Shown one piece after another: positions 9,480-21,119 of a stretch of 64,000 nt of DNA. Source of the stretch: Melieria omissa (Eukaryota; Arthropoda; Insecta; Diptera; Ulidiidae); assembly GCA_963971225.1 (NCBI GenBank), contig OZ020269.1:9988201-10052200 (forward strand), in the 5' to 3' direction. Numbering within the stretch: position 1 is the first letter of the stretch; the number at the start of each line of letters is the position of its first letter. The notes below the pieces were generated by a model that saw nothing but the letters and a program-made list of their open reading frames with translations, was not told the DNA's origin and made no database searches. The position numbers and the translations under genes are program-made.

Positions 9480-12400
9480 CTACTCGAATTGTTGAAATGC
9501 ACCCTGCCAAGGATAATTCTTTACTAATAGTTCGAAAGTACTTTGATTTTCGAAGTTAATTGTCTTAGCGCGCGCACGAACCACATTCGACTGCGAGTTT
9601 GTAGTTTCTGCAACATTCGAACACAGCCTCGAATAGCATTGACACACACAAACAACGACGGCAGTCGGCAACTCGTTTCGTAAGCGAAAGCCACCAGCTA
9701 AAGTGCTTTGTAGCTAAAAGCTTTTGCTGCTAGGATTTCAAGCTTTTTCTAATTAATGAAAGGATTTGCATAACAAACACTAATATATTCGAAAGTGTCT
9801 CTTCATAAATTCCATTGGACTTTGTCTAATGTTGAAACTGCTTAATGTTGCATTCAACTTGCAGAACAATATTTGCACATCTTGTAGTGTTTGTCGTTTG
9901 TGCAATTCTTATTTGTTGTGCAATATTTCTGTACGCTGTCCAGCCACTTGGTGTGGCCATCGTCACTGCTGGCCGCAGTCACAAAGTCTGCACTGCGCTA
10001 CTGCCGCACGCTCGCGTTGGCGCTCACGCTCACGTGTCCACTGTCGGCCCCGCTGTGCTGCGCCGGTCGCTTTGTTGGTTTTGCTGGCGTAGTAGCAACT
10101 TTAGGTGGCCGGTGCAGCTGGCAGTGGTCAGTGGAGTTGAAGGTGGCATTAGCAACGACAGCGACGGCTGGCAGCAAACTTACAACGCTTCAATGGCTTC
10201 GCTCAAGTTGTCTTTGCCAATGCTTACATTTTTTTCTCTCTTCTGTTTTAGCTTTTTTCTTTGCCTGCGTTGTGTTTGGTGGTGTTGTTTTTGTTGCACG
10301 GTGTTGGTTGTGTGCGCGCGCCCCATTCATGCTGCTCCATTTTTATATTTGCAGAATTTTTTCTCCTTTCGCGTGGCCCCATTGAGGGCGACTCATTCGT
10401 CGTGTCTCTTCTTGACTTGACTCCTTCCTCTCGCGACTTGTCCGTTTGTATGTGCAGCTGTGTGCGGGCGTTTGTGTGGCGGCGAAGTGCGCTGGTGCTT
10501 CTGCACATGTTCTTCGTTTGCGGATTTTTATTTCCAGCATTCTGCGTCTCTGCGTGTGTGTGTGTGTGTGTCTTCCTGTGGCAGTATTTGTGCGCGTACG
10601 ATTTATTTATTTTTTTCACTTTGGTGTCCGCGTTGGATTTTTTCTCTTTGGTCGTGTGCATTTTTTCGCTTTGCGAAATTTTTCTTTCTTTCGCTCGCAG
10701 ACCGACCGCAATGACGTTTGTTGAGGATTAAACGGCCTGAGGTAGGAGGCGAGCGGAGTTTGGTGCGGTCTTTTGTTGTTGTTGCTGTAGTTGGGTACTG
10801 TGCGCAGTCAAAGCGGCTGTTTGGGCGGGTTGCGAGGCGGGAAAGGGGACACTTTGCGTGAATGTTGAAAGAAACGGGTAGGTTGAAGTGAATATTGCGA
10901 GTGAGCGACGGGGGAGGGGGAGAGGGAAGTTGAAGGCTAAGGAAGCGAAGGGCTGCCAAAGCTGGCTTTGGCATTCGAGTTGTTGTTGGCTGCTCAAAGA
11001 AAAAAAAAATGAGGCGACAAGTTGGGGTTGAGCAGCGAATTCTCTTGAAGTTTGTTGCTTTCATTGAACACGGCTGTGCCGTGCCCCGTGCCTCCCGCGG
11101 TCGATTTCCTTGCTGGTACGCCGGCTGGCAGCTTCAGCTCTTCATAGTCATTGCCGTCGCCGCTGTGCTTGTGTTGTTGTTGTTTTTGTTGGCCTCGTCA
11201 TCGCTATCATCATGGTTGTTGTTTCTACTTGTGTTGTTGTTGCTGCAGTCGTAAGTCTGCGCTGTCCAAGCATTCCAATTCGCATTGCTGCCTGATGTGG
11301 TCGGCGACGGTGCTTACCGCGTCCTGCCGCCTCCCGTCTGCCCAGTGCCCAGTGCTTCTCGCTCTTGTCGCCGTCCGTCGCACCTTGTATGTATTCCATT
11401 GGCCAGAGGCGACGATTCTGGCAACTTTTTATATTTCTCCGTCTCACTTGAGGGCCGCTACGGCAGCGGGTTAGTTGGTGCCACGGCCCTGCCCTGCCCT
11501 GCTCGTGCGACTCTTTATTTACATACATTTCATTTATAATTTTTTAAGTTCTACAATGTTTTGTTTTTACTCTGCGGTTTTGTATGCGAATGCAAAGCGC
11601 AGTCGCAGCTGCCTTCATCTTTCGCCGAGTGGCGGAAAGGGAGTGGCAGCCATGTCAGCTGTTGCCTTACCCATTCGCCCGAACATATTAAAAATCCGAG
11701 GTTTTGTTGATTTTTTGCTTGATTTTTACCAATCATTATTGTGCTTACTGTCCACTGTGCGTCAGGGTTGTTTCACTGTGGCATTGCCCTCTGCCCGCAC
11801 ATCCCACTTGTGTTCGTGTCGTTATGTCTGGGTGTGTGCCCGTGTCGTTGTGGCGACTTGTACATGTCGCTGTACATGTTGTTGTTGTTGTTGTGCTTAA
11901 TATTGTTGTATTTTCTAGTTTGCATTTTTTCCAATTTTTTCGCTTGTAGGTCTTCCTTCTCCAACACCGCCCCACGACCATTTCAATCCTTCGCTTGTGT
12001 TTTCTTGTGCCTCTGCCTCTTCGCGCGGCCCTTATTTGCTGCCTTGGAGTTTCTTGGGGGTGGCTCGGCGGCTTTGCAGCACCAACAGCACCGCGAACAC
12101 TCCTCTGCCGCTCTGTCCTGTGCTCACGATTTTTTCCTGCACAATTTTTTCTTTCTCTCGCTGTTTGTTGTTGTTGTTGTTGCTATTTTTCGCTTTCTTT
12201 CACAATTTTTATTTTCTGTGCAGAATTTTTTCCAGCGCAATTTTTTTTCCGGCTGCACGTTTGTGCCAGAGCGAGACAGCAACATCAGTGGCTGTTTGAG
12301 TTGGCCGTATGGCGGGGGCTGGCTGGTTGTTGGTGACGTGAAGGAAGTGGCAGGAAAAAATTGTTCTTTGGAAAAAAAATGGACCAAATTGGTGGGGGCG

Positions 12401-12684
12401 AAAGAGGCAGCACCCGAAGACGAAGATGTAGTGAAGGAATAAAAAAATCGAACGAGCGCTTTTACTGTTTGTCAGTTACATATAATGCCAAATGCTGAGG
12501 CAGCTCTCCGCCCCTTCCGGCACCATACGTAGTCAAGCGATTGCCCGAGCAAGCGTTCCATTTGTCCGTCCACGCTATCCAGCCAGCCAGCCATCCTTAT
12601 GGTCGCGCAGTGTATTAAGGCGCTGCAAATGTGGCACAGTGGGCTGAAAAATGTGAAAATCGTTATAAACTAGGATGATGATAG
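9480..12684. other. GC-richer, T-tract and TTG/CTG-rich block without transposons
   Basis: Composition changes sharply at about 9.5 kb. The plus strand is rich in TTG, CTG and GCN, with recurrent CAATTTTTTC/GCATTTTTTC tracts (about 10350, 10660, 12130, 12147, 12226, 12240) and a (TG)9 at 10554-10571. Overlapping open frames occur in all frames on both strands, for example 11741-12442 plus and 10603-11064 minus. They are Cys/Val/Leu-rich or Gln/Thr-rich translations of simple repeats with no domains, so they are not called as genes. Most simply this is conserved-type intronic or regulatory DNA. Confidence 0.5.
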
Positions 12685-12686
12685 TA

Positions 12687-13205
12687 CTACATGGGCTGAA
12701 AAGTCTTTGGCCTGACATAGAGATGACGCCAAAAATTAAGAATTATTGTGTTGTACATGGAAAACCATCCTTAACTTAGATTCTGTCAAAGTTTCATGAC
12801 ATTTGGTTGACTCGTTTTCAAGTTATTGCTTTCGAAGTGACGCTACCTCTGAATTTTTGTAAACAATGGAAGAAAGTGAATTTCGTGTTTTGATAAAACA
12901 TTGCTATTTGATGGGCAAAAATACAGATGTATTATAACATTTATCAAGCCATGCTTTTGTTTCCACTGTATTTTTGCCCATCAAATAGCAATGTTTTATC
13001 AAAACACGAAATTCACTTTTTTCCATTGTTTACAAAAATTCAGAGGTAGCGTCACTTCGAAAGCAATAACTTGAAAACGAGTCAACCAAATGTCATGAAA
13101 CTTTGACAGAATCTAAGTTAAGGATGGTTTTCCATGTACAACACAATAATTCTTAATTTTTGGCACCATCTCTATGTCAGGCCAAAGACTTTTCAGCCCA
13201 TGTAG
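12687..13205. mobile_element. Palindromic mariner foldback element (two 5' ends)
   Basis: TA duplications at 12685-12686 and 13206-13207 flank 519 bp made of two 240-bp inverted arms (12687-12926 and 12966-13205) around a 39-base spacer. By eye the arms differ at only three positions (two at GATGACGCC versus GATGGTGCC, one in the codons after the ATG). Each arm starts CTACATGGGCTGAAAAGTCT, includes an untranslated leader, and ends with the first codons of a mariner transposase: ATG at 12866, then EESEFRVLIKHCYLMGKN. The element is therefore two head-to-head mariner 5' ends with no 3' end and no catalytic domain. Any transcript would fold into a hairpin of about 240 bp. Confidence 0.93.
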
Positions 13206-13283
13206 TATGTCGAATATTCAAGAGCGATGTGAAAAAAATAGTAAGAGGGGCAAGAAAAAGACCAACTAGATAACGCTGACAGG

Positions 13284-13534
13284 TCTGTGGCCGTAAGGAA
13301 TAACAGCCAAAGTCGAGTTAGGACAAAATTGAGTTATTACCACCATTGCATTCGTCGTATTCAAATGTGCTACTACACAAAATTCGAAATTCGGCTTTTG
13401 CTCATAAAATGAATGTTTTACGCCAAAAAATCTAAAATTTATCTAGTTTAATCTAAAGCAAATTCAAAACTTAAAAGTGCTCTCCTGAAAACTTCATAAA
13501 ATCGACTTTGGCTGTTAATCCTTACGGCCACAGA
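13284..13534. mobile_element. MITE with 33-bp inverted repeats, unclassified
   Basis: Inverted repeats at 13284-13316 and 13502-13534 share TCTGTGGCCGTAAGGA, then A or T, then TAACAGCCAAAGTCGA, with one mismatch by eye. The 185-bp interior is AT-rich and non-coding. I could not find a clear target-site duplication, so the superfamily is open. It lies 78 bp from the mariner palindrome. Confidence 0.65.
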
Positions 13535-13961
13535 AGTGTCGAGTGAGTTTTATGTGGCTATGTGAGAAATCAATCTCTCGTTTTCTTTTAATTTACACTG
13601 CCCGGGCATGTACAAGTCTAAGTGTTCTCAGGGAATCATTCGTAAGGACCTGGATCTTGAATCATTCTACAGTTTCTGAATCAAATCAATTTGTTTTAGA
13701 AATTAACCGCATAACAGACTACGTGTTCAGGTTCACGTAAGAACTTGAACGCATTCTTGAGAGTGGAACTTTGAAGCAGTCTTCACTTTCTGACTAAAAT
13801 TTATTCACAGAACAGAACAAACAAATCAGAAATGTATTAAGGCCGCATAAAATTAATGTTTTCATCACCACAACATTATATCTTGTCTCGCAAGCCGCTT
13901 TTGTTGTATTTAGGTAGATATGCAGAAACGAAAGCATCCTTAAATTTGATTTCGATTTAAA
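13535..13961. other. AT-rich spacer
   Basis: A 65-codon frame at 13543-13740 has no recognisable features. Nothing else supported. Confidence 0.4.
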
Positions 13962-14126
13962 ATGTAGGGTTAGGAGTTTTTCCCTACCAATAATTTCACT
14001 GAAAAGAATAATAATTTAAAAAAAAGGTAGGTGGGTTGGTAGGAGTGACTCTCCGATCGCAGAGTCCTTTTGGGCCACAAAGACCCATTATGTAGGGTTA
14101 GGAGTTTTTCCCTACCAATAATTTCA
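13962..14126 (-). mobile_element. Very short 5'-truncated retrotransposon tail flanked by a 37-bp duplication
   Basis: A 37-base direct repeat starting ATGTAGGGTTAGGAGTTTTT occurs at 13962-13998 and 14090-14126. Between the copies are 91 bases whose last ~65 (14025-14089) match the 3' end of the larger retrotransposon at about 14265-14330 (AGGTAGGTGGGTTGGTAGGA, then a variable part, then GGGCCA and ACCCATTAT). On the minus strand this reads as a tail of the same element followed by a T-rich run. The 37-bp repeat looks like a target-site duplication made by a heavily 5'-truncated insertion. Confidence 0.6.
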
Positions 14127-14264
14127 TTTTCACTGATTGACCTATGACTGTTCTGGGTTTAGATACCGAAAGAACCTTTTTTTGACAGTTTGAACCATCG
14201 GTTCTTTGTCCTCTAATGCAGCGCCCTATCCACTGGAAGGAGCTTAGAATCTTTCAAAAATAAG

Positions 14265-16440
14265 AGGTAGGTGGGTTGGTAGGAGTGACTGTCCGAACGC
14301 AGAGTCCACTTGGGCCATAAATACCCATTATACCACAATCAATCGAACTTGAGGTCGCTTACTCATTGAACCAGCTTCAGCTCTTTACGAATCCCAGTAG
14401 ATAGGACCATAGTCGTGTCCCTCGATCCCTTAAATTGTAGTAGAAGAAGTTCTCTCAGGTGGGTCTTTCGTCTTCTACTTAATACAAGTGCATAGAAGGT
14501 TAAGTGAGTTTTCGTCCTCTTCCTTGTCCATGTAATGTAATGATTATGGGTTGGGCAACGCCCTTGTGCACCGCAACCTGAGAGGTTTATTGTGCCCCTT
14601 AAATCATCTGGTGTTTTATTTGCTCAGGTATTGAATCAGACCTTTCTGCGATATTTGCATCAGGTCCTCTTCACCGAGGCTGTGTTTCCCTAGAAACTTT
14701 GCACGTCTGTGTGTCAGGGCAGGACAGTTGGTAATGATGTGTTCCATTGTTTCGTCAGCTTCCTGGCAGAATCTGCATGTTCTGCTGTCGGTAAGACCAA
14801 GTTTGTAGACGTGGTTGTTACAGAAAAAGTGGCCTGTTACAGCACCACATAGAGTCCTAAGTTGGCTTCTGTTGAGATCTAGAGCAGAGATAGCTCTCTC
14901 TCTGTTGATGTTTAGGAACTTTTTGGAGTGGTGTAGACCTTCCAAGTTGCTCCAGTATATCTGCTTGCGTTTTTGCGTCTAGTTTTTGATGTCCTGTTTC
15001 AAGTCTTTTTTGCTAAACCCGAACATCGGGGCTGGCCCTATGAATGGGCTCTCTGCTCCCTTTTTGGCTTGTGCGTCCGCCATTTCATTGCCTTCATGGC
15101 CCTCATGCCCCGGTATCCAAACCAAAACTACACGGTTTCGTGTTCCTAGGTTGTTGAGCTCCTTGTGGCAATCCAAGAGGGTTTTCGATGAGAAAGAGTA
15201 GCTGACCAGAACTTTTAAGACTGAAAGACTGTCCGAGAGTATTGTAATTTTTTCCCTTTTGGGGTTACCTTTGGTGATGATCCGAACTGCCTTTATTATT
15301 GCAAAGAGTTCGGCTTGAAATATGGACGTGTCGTCGCTTAATGAAAAGAATGTTTTGACTGTTGGTCCCACTATGCCAGCTCCTACACCAGTAGAGGTTT
15401 TGGAGCCATCGGTGTACCATTTTTGTGAGTAATCGTTTAACCATACTGGATTGTTGCCCCACATCCCCCTAGTCGGGAAGTTTATTGTGTACTTCTTCAC
15501 GTGACTTAGTTGGGGTTCTATGATGTCAAGACAAGCTGCTTTATAGAGAGTATTCTCTATTTGGTTTAGTATACCCAGGTGACCTGTGAGGTTGCATTGT
15601 TTGAATCCATTGTGCCTGTGTAGTGTGAGTGCACTCGATAGCGCTTCCTCTTGGATGGCTAAATGAAGAGGTGTAAGGTTAAGTAGTGCTTCCATGCCTG
15701 CAGTCGGGGTCGTTTTCATAGCCCCTGTAATACTGAGGCATGCAAGCCGTTGTATTTTGTTTAGTTTTCTTATGACTGAGCTCTGATTTGTTTTGCCCCA
15801 CCATACTAGAGCACCGTATAGAATGATGGGTCATTTGAGTGTAGTCATTTTGGGTGATAGGCCCCAAGATTTGCCAAGGCTACGGTTTGTTGTCCACAGT
15901 GCTTTGGTCGCCTTTTTAAGTGTGGAGTTTAGGTGAGGTTCCCAAGTGAGCTTTCGATCTAGAGTGATGCCTAGATACTTAACCTCTTCTTTTAGGGGAA
16001 TGACCGTATTATTGATTTTGAGATTCGGAAGATTTAGGAAGAAGGAGGATTCTTGTAAATGGTACAATTGTAGTTTTGCCGGGGTTGATTGATAACCCTT
16101 CAGCCCTACACCAGCACCATGTGTCGTTTAGGGCTTTCTGCATTAAGTCACTTAGTGTGTCTTCATGAGTGCCCATTATTATTACAACCAGATCATCAGC
16201 GAATCCTAGGGTTTTGAAGCCGTTTGAGTTGAGAAGTTTAACTAAGTCATCGACTAGTATAGACCATAGAAGAGGAGATAGAACCCCTCCTTGTGGACAG
16301 CCTTTTACAGCGTTGATACTTAGCTCCACAGACCCTAAGTTGGCTTTAATCGTTCTTTGGCTAAGGACTTTTCCTATCCATTTGGTTATTTTTTGGTTAG
16401 TACCTCTATTTACGAGGGCTGAAACCATTGATTGAAATAC
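14265..16440 (-). mobile_element. 5'-truncated RNase H-bearing non-LTR retrotransposon
   Basis: The minus strand carries, in order, the C-terminal half of a reverse transcriptase, an RNase H domain, a C-terminal Cys/His motif and about 350 bases of 3'UTR ending ACCAACCCACCTACCT at 14265. The presence of RNase H downstream of RT points to the I/R1/LOA-type clades. Upstream of about 16440 the coding similarity ends inside the RT, so the copy is 5' truncated and lacks ORF1 and endonuclease. Confidence 0.85.
14616..16428 (-). pseudogene. Decayed RT-RNase H polyprotein fragment
   Basis: The frame begins near 16428 with MVSALVNRGTNQK, followed by GCPQGGVLSPLLW (RT motif) and GFADDLVV, the FADD catalytic box, near 16192-16203. 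A frameshift between about 16020 and 16067 moves to the frame carrying VKYLGITLDRKLTW. A TGA at 15831-15833 interrupts TLK/PIILYGALVWW, probably a Trp codon originally. RNase H follows: WYTDGSK near 15405-15425, QAELFAI, ILSDS and GHEGNEMADAQA, giving the D-E-D-D set. A TAG at 14979-14981 precedes the last part, which ends with CRFCQEADETMEHIITNCP, a Cys2-His-Cys motif typical of these C-termini, and stops at 14616. One frameshift and two nonsense codons make it dead. Confidence 0.88.
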
Positions 16441-16445
16441 AGGAC

Positions 16446-19400
16446 ATAAGAAGTATCTCTGAGGCTAATTGAATAAAGGTCCTGCTTGTTTGTGTGAATG
16501 TCAAAAATGCTTTAACGATTCTAAATGAATTTTTACCTCTTTAAAGTAAGAAGAAATATCTTTATAATTTGATTGGGCAGTTTCTGTCATAAATATATAG
16601 AGTAAGTGCTTCATTAATATAGGTTTCTGTGTAAGCTTTCGAATGGTTTAAACTTGGCCTTTTACGATTTTCTTATATGCGATCATTCATTTTCGTTTTT
16701 ATTTGTATTTCGACTGCCTTAATGACACTGATGTGCTTTGTCCCACTGTGTAGCAGGCGCTATTCCCAAGGCCCACACACACACACACACACACGAGCGC
16801 ACGCACGCATACTCATACACGGTAAGTGGCGGCATGCGACGACGAGCGCAAAGAAGGCAGGAAGGAGGCAGTCGACCAAGCGACAACTTGTGTCAATTGT
16901 GCCTTTGTTTCCAGGCATGTTTTCTTCTCCGTCGATTCGCTGTCGTTGCTGTTGCGTTCGTTTGTTGTTGCTGCTGCTGCTGCCGCTGCTTTTTTCTGGG
17001 TTTCCTTTTTTCGCTTACACGCGTTGTTCTCCTTTAATTTTTCGTTTTTTCGTATCTTTATGTACGGCAAACGCGAGCGTGTATATATGAGTGATTTTTT
17101 CCCATTTAGCGCTGGACGCATGGCTGGCGAGGACGGACGTGGCCGGACGAGCCCAGGTGGACGAAGGGGCGGCGGGGCGACGCGAGTGCTCCACTGGATG
17201 GATGGTCGAATGGGGCGCTTGAATGCAATCGCCAGTGCCTCTTGCTGCTGTTGTTGTCTTCGTTCTTGCTGCCAACTGCCACTGCCGTTGCTGCTGCTGC
17301 TGTTGATGTTGTTGTTTTTGTTGTATGTTGGCTCATTTTTTCTGCTTCCTACTACAACGTGTTGTTGCTGCCGCTTTTTTTTTTGCGTGGCATCTTGCAA
17401 ACAAACATGGGAATTCTTCAACATAAACTTGGACTTGCTGTGTTTCTCTGTTTCGCCTGCTGGCTGCATGTGTGTGTGTGTGTGTGAGTGTGCGTTTGCT
17501 TGTATTTCATTTTTTCTGTTTCGATTCGATTCGTTTGTTTCTCTTCACTTCACTGGCTGTGCCGCATTGCAGAAAAAATTGAACAAAAGTTTTGCTCCTT
17601 GAAGTCGCACTGGCTCCTGGTGGTGCTTCTGCTTCTACCGGTGCCGGTACTGGTGCTGGTGCTAGCGGTGGTGGCATCGGTTGCACTGGGTTGTGGCGAA
17701 GGTGGTGGCCGGGTGTTATGTACTTAAATTTTTTCCAGCGGATGTTTTTTTTAATTTCATTTCTTCCACCTTTCACTAGCCGCAGCCTGCTCCTTGGTTG
17801 TGTTGAGTAGCCATGAAACAAAAAAAAAATTAAAATGAAATAAAACCAAACAGCACACAGAAAAAGTTGCGCTCATCGATACAAGTTTTCCTTCTTCCGT
17901 TCGTGTGTAGCAGTTCGTGTGTGTGAGTGTGTGTGTGCGAGTGTATCTCTGTGTGCTGTGCACTACAACAAAGTGGCTCTTGGCTGCAAAGTTTTCTGCA
18001 GTTAAGCTCCACACTTTGGCCCACTGTACACTGAAGACTTTTTTCCACCCATTTTGCTTTGCTCTGCTTCGATTTTTTTCCTCGCTCAGTTTTTTCCCCG
18101 TCGCCCTCCTCCGTTGCCATTTCTGTCTTTGTTGTTGTCGAGCGCTCTGCAATTTTTTCACATTTTTTTCGCCGCCACCTCGGCCTCCACAACCGTTGGC
18201 GCTTTGGTTGTCGTTGTCGCTGCCGCTGTCGCCGTTGCTGGCGTTGGTGTTGGTGTTCCTTGCTTGGCTGTTTGCCTGGCCGCCTGCCTGCTAATCGTCA
18301 TCGTCTTTTGGCATCATCTTTTATTTGTAATTCTGTTCATCATCGTCGTCGTTGTTGTCGCAGTCGTCGCAGTGGTTGTCGTTTATTGCCGCTCACTAGC
18401 TGGCCCGGTCGCTAGGTTGGAGCGCTCTGCTGTCGCGTTCAGTCGTTGGACCCTCTGAGACTCGGTGCAACTGTGCGACCGACTGACTAACTGACTGACT
18501 ATCAACACGCCATCCGTCAAGCGTATCCGCTACACACAGGAGAGCTGCGCTATGTGAGTTTTGTGTCGTGACGCTGACGTCGCCACCCTCGCCGCCCGCA
18601 CTAGCCGATAGGGCCATTCCCGGCCAGGCCACAACCGACCAGACAACAGACCAACAGTCATCCAACGTTTGTGCTTCTTGGACGCTCCGCAGCACAAACA
18701 CAACAAAGCGCAACGCGTCGCCGCCATCGTCATCGTTGTCGCCGCGGCCGCGGCCGCCGTCATCGTCGTTGTCGTATCGTCATCACATATCCAACGCTCT
18801 TTCAGCTGCTGGCCTTATCCGCATTTTTTCGCTTGCAAGAATCGTAAAAATTTGTTTGCTGCCAGTTCGCTTGCAACATACGGTCCATCAAAAAGTCGCC
18901 AACTCGCTGGAGGTACTTAAAAATACAACAGAATAGTAAAAGCTCTGAAAATACGCAACTAAAGCGGACAATCGCATTGAAAGGTGCAAGTTGCGTGCGC
19001 TTCGTGAGTCTCGTTTAATTGCTTTACCGTTCAGCTGTCCGTCGTGCGGCATCTCCGCCCACCGTCGATCCGTCCGTGTTGGTTTGGCCGAACAGAAAGT
19101 TTCCATCGAAGCCGGCAAAGTTGTCTCCCCGGATCGAGATCCAAAGCCCGGCTCCAAGGTACTGTCGTGTCTGTCGTGTTCCAGTGCAGCCTCGACTAGT
19201 CCACGTCTTGCTGGGCTGAGCTGTGGCCTCATGTGCGCCGAGAATCGCTTGTCGCATGTGTCTCTAAACCTGTCTTGTCTGTCGCGTGCTCCTTGCGTCG
19301 TGTTTACGGTTTTTATGTTCTGTTTTGTCGTTTTGTCTTTGCTTTTTATTTAAACAGCAAATTTCGCTTTCGCTGAATTTCCACTTTCGGCCCCCCGTCC

Positions 19401-20620
19401 GCACGCCGCCCCGGCCGTATTCCACACATTCCTGATCTGCTCCTTTGCTTTGTGCTCGCACGTTTTCCTTCACCCCATTTTCCTTGCTCTCCATATTTTA
19501 TTATAATGCCGCTTCCACTTGTACTTTTTCGTTGCTCCTTCGTGTTTCATTTTATTTGCTGCGCTATTTTTCCTACTTTTATTCCCGGTTTTTATTATTT
19601 TTATTATGCTCGGTTTCAAGTTCGTCCGTCAGACGATTTTTACGCTTTTTATGCCATTTTTCCTTCCTGCTGTTTATCGCTCCCCCTGGCTCCGCGACCA
19701 CTTGTGTCTGTCCCGCGCCGCCCCTCGAAAGCGGCCGCATTTCATATTTTTCTATTTTGGCTTACGCTGTTGTCCCGTCGTCCCATACGCGAGAGTGTCG
19801 TCATTTTCCACACACACAAACACACACTCGATATCTCACACACATGGCACACACACACACACACATAGACACAGTCACGCATTGCTTTGAGTTGCGATTT
19901 CGTTACATTAACGTTACTCGTTCCGTTACATTCCGACGCGGCTCCCAGACCACTTGAACCGCTTTCTGCTGCCTCTGCAGCCGTCGCTCCACATTGGACC
20001 CCTCCGCCGCGCTGCCCCACTCCGCTTTGTGCTGCAGGAGCAGCGCACGCTGCTGTTTCCTTTTGATGTTTCATGCTTTGTTGTTATTGTTGTTGCTGCT
20101 GCTACTGTCGCCGCTGCTTTTGGTGTCGGTGTTATTGTAAACTGCGGTCGTGATTTTTTCCAACCGCAGTCGTCGCCGTCGCCTACATCTTACAGCGTCG
20201 TGGTCGCCGCTATCGTATGTGTGATTTTGGTTTTGCGACTCTGACGCCGAGTGTGGAGCCGCAGCCAGCGCCCGCGACTGATTCAGAACCGGAGCCGTGG
20301 CCGTGGCGTGGCGCTGCGTCTGTCTGTGTCGCGTAAATCGCGTTTCATTTTATTGCAATTTGTTCGTTCTTCCGGTTTTATTGCCCTCCGAGAGCACAGA
20401 AAAAACAACAGCAAAAGCGGACGAAAAACTGTAAGCAGCACGAATTGTGGCAAAGAAAATTGCATAAACGAAAATAAAAAAACAAAACATAAAAATAAAA
20501 ATAAACAAAAATACAAACAAGATACAAAGATTTAAGATTTGTGAACGTGTGTGTGTGTTTGTGCAACGGTAAAATGCAGTTTGATCTTAAATATTAACAT
20601 CGGCAGCCCGCCGTCGAAAC
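16446..20620. other. GC-rich, microsatellite and T-tract block without transposons
   Basis: The longest such block. It includes (CA)n at 16774-16794, (TG)n at 17469-17486, CTG/GCC/GTC-rich stretches at 18180-18420 and 18720-18780, and (CA)n at 19848-19865. Long overlapping frames on both strands (16826-17602 plus, 16813-17469 minus, 18054-18458 plus) translate to Cys/Leu/Val-rich or Gln/Arg-rich low complexity and show no domains. The purine-rich stretch 20390-20540, rich in AAAACAAAAAT, resembles a fly 5'UTR. Promoter or enhancer function is possible but not shown. Confidence 0.45.
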
Positions 20621-20799
20621 GAGGAATAACAAACAGAAAATCGGTCAAGTATTGACAGCTTTTGAAGCCTCGTCCGAACTTTGCTCCAGTAGCCAGCGGA
20701 AGTTGTGGTTACTTGCAGCGCGTAACTTTTTTGCAAGTCTTTCTGACTCTTGTTTCTTAATCATTTTCTCATCTCTTCCAGCATTTGCAGCAGGCTTCA

Positions 20800-21048
20800 T
20801 TATTGACATATAATAAAATTTAACATTAAAAACTGATTTACTTTTACTTTTGCTTTTTTTTTTGCAATGAATGATGTGTTTTTTACGCTTTGAGAGCGTT
20901 GCGTATGTCTGAATGTCGTTTTTCCCCCCTTAGGAGCGTCCTTCATGTTGGCTTGAGCAAAGTTCTTTGCAAGCTGGTAAACCTTCGCCGATTGGTATTT
21001 TTCACGTTTTATGCATTTTTTCGACTTTAGCGAAACTGTCGAGTCCAT
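20800..21048 (-). CDS. Hypothetical small lysine-rich ORF
   Basis: From an ATG at 21048 the minus strand encodes 82 residues starting MDSTVSLKSKKCIKREKYQ. A KDAPKGGKTTFRHTQRSQ stretch follows, then FIAKKKAKVKVNQ, and the stop is at 20800. The first 60 residues are basic and hydrophilic, unlike the Leu/Cys-rich spurious frames nearby. Just upstream the strand reads TTTTCAATTTTTAG/CTTATGAAATGG, which could be a splice acceptor; the longer frame extends to 21084. I recognise no family. It could be a small basic protein, a terminal exon or a chance frame. Confidence 0.3.
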   Translation of the reverse strand: MDSTVSLKSKKCIKREKYQSAKVYQLAKNFAQANMKDAPKGGKTTFRHTQRSQSVKNTSFIAKKKAKVKVNQFLMLNFIICQ

Positions 21049-21119
21049 TTCATAAGCTAAAAATTGAAAATAAGAAAAAGTCATATTGAAAATTTTAGCA
21101 AGAAAGTGTTACATGTGAG

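Noticed and set aside
11741..12442. 233-codon plus-strand frame
   Set aside because: Cys/Phe/Val-rich low complexity crossing T-tracts; no recognisable feature.
16826..17602. 258-codon plus and 218-codon minus frames over the same DNA
   Set aside because: Both are translations of CTG/TTG repeats and T-tracts; no start context, domain or splice logic.
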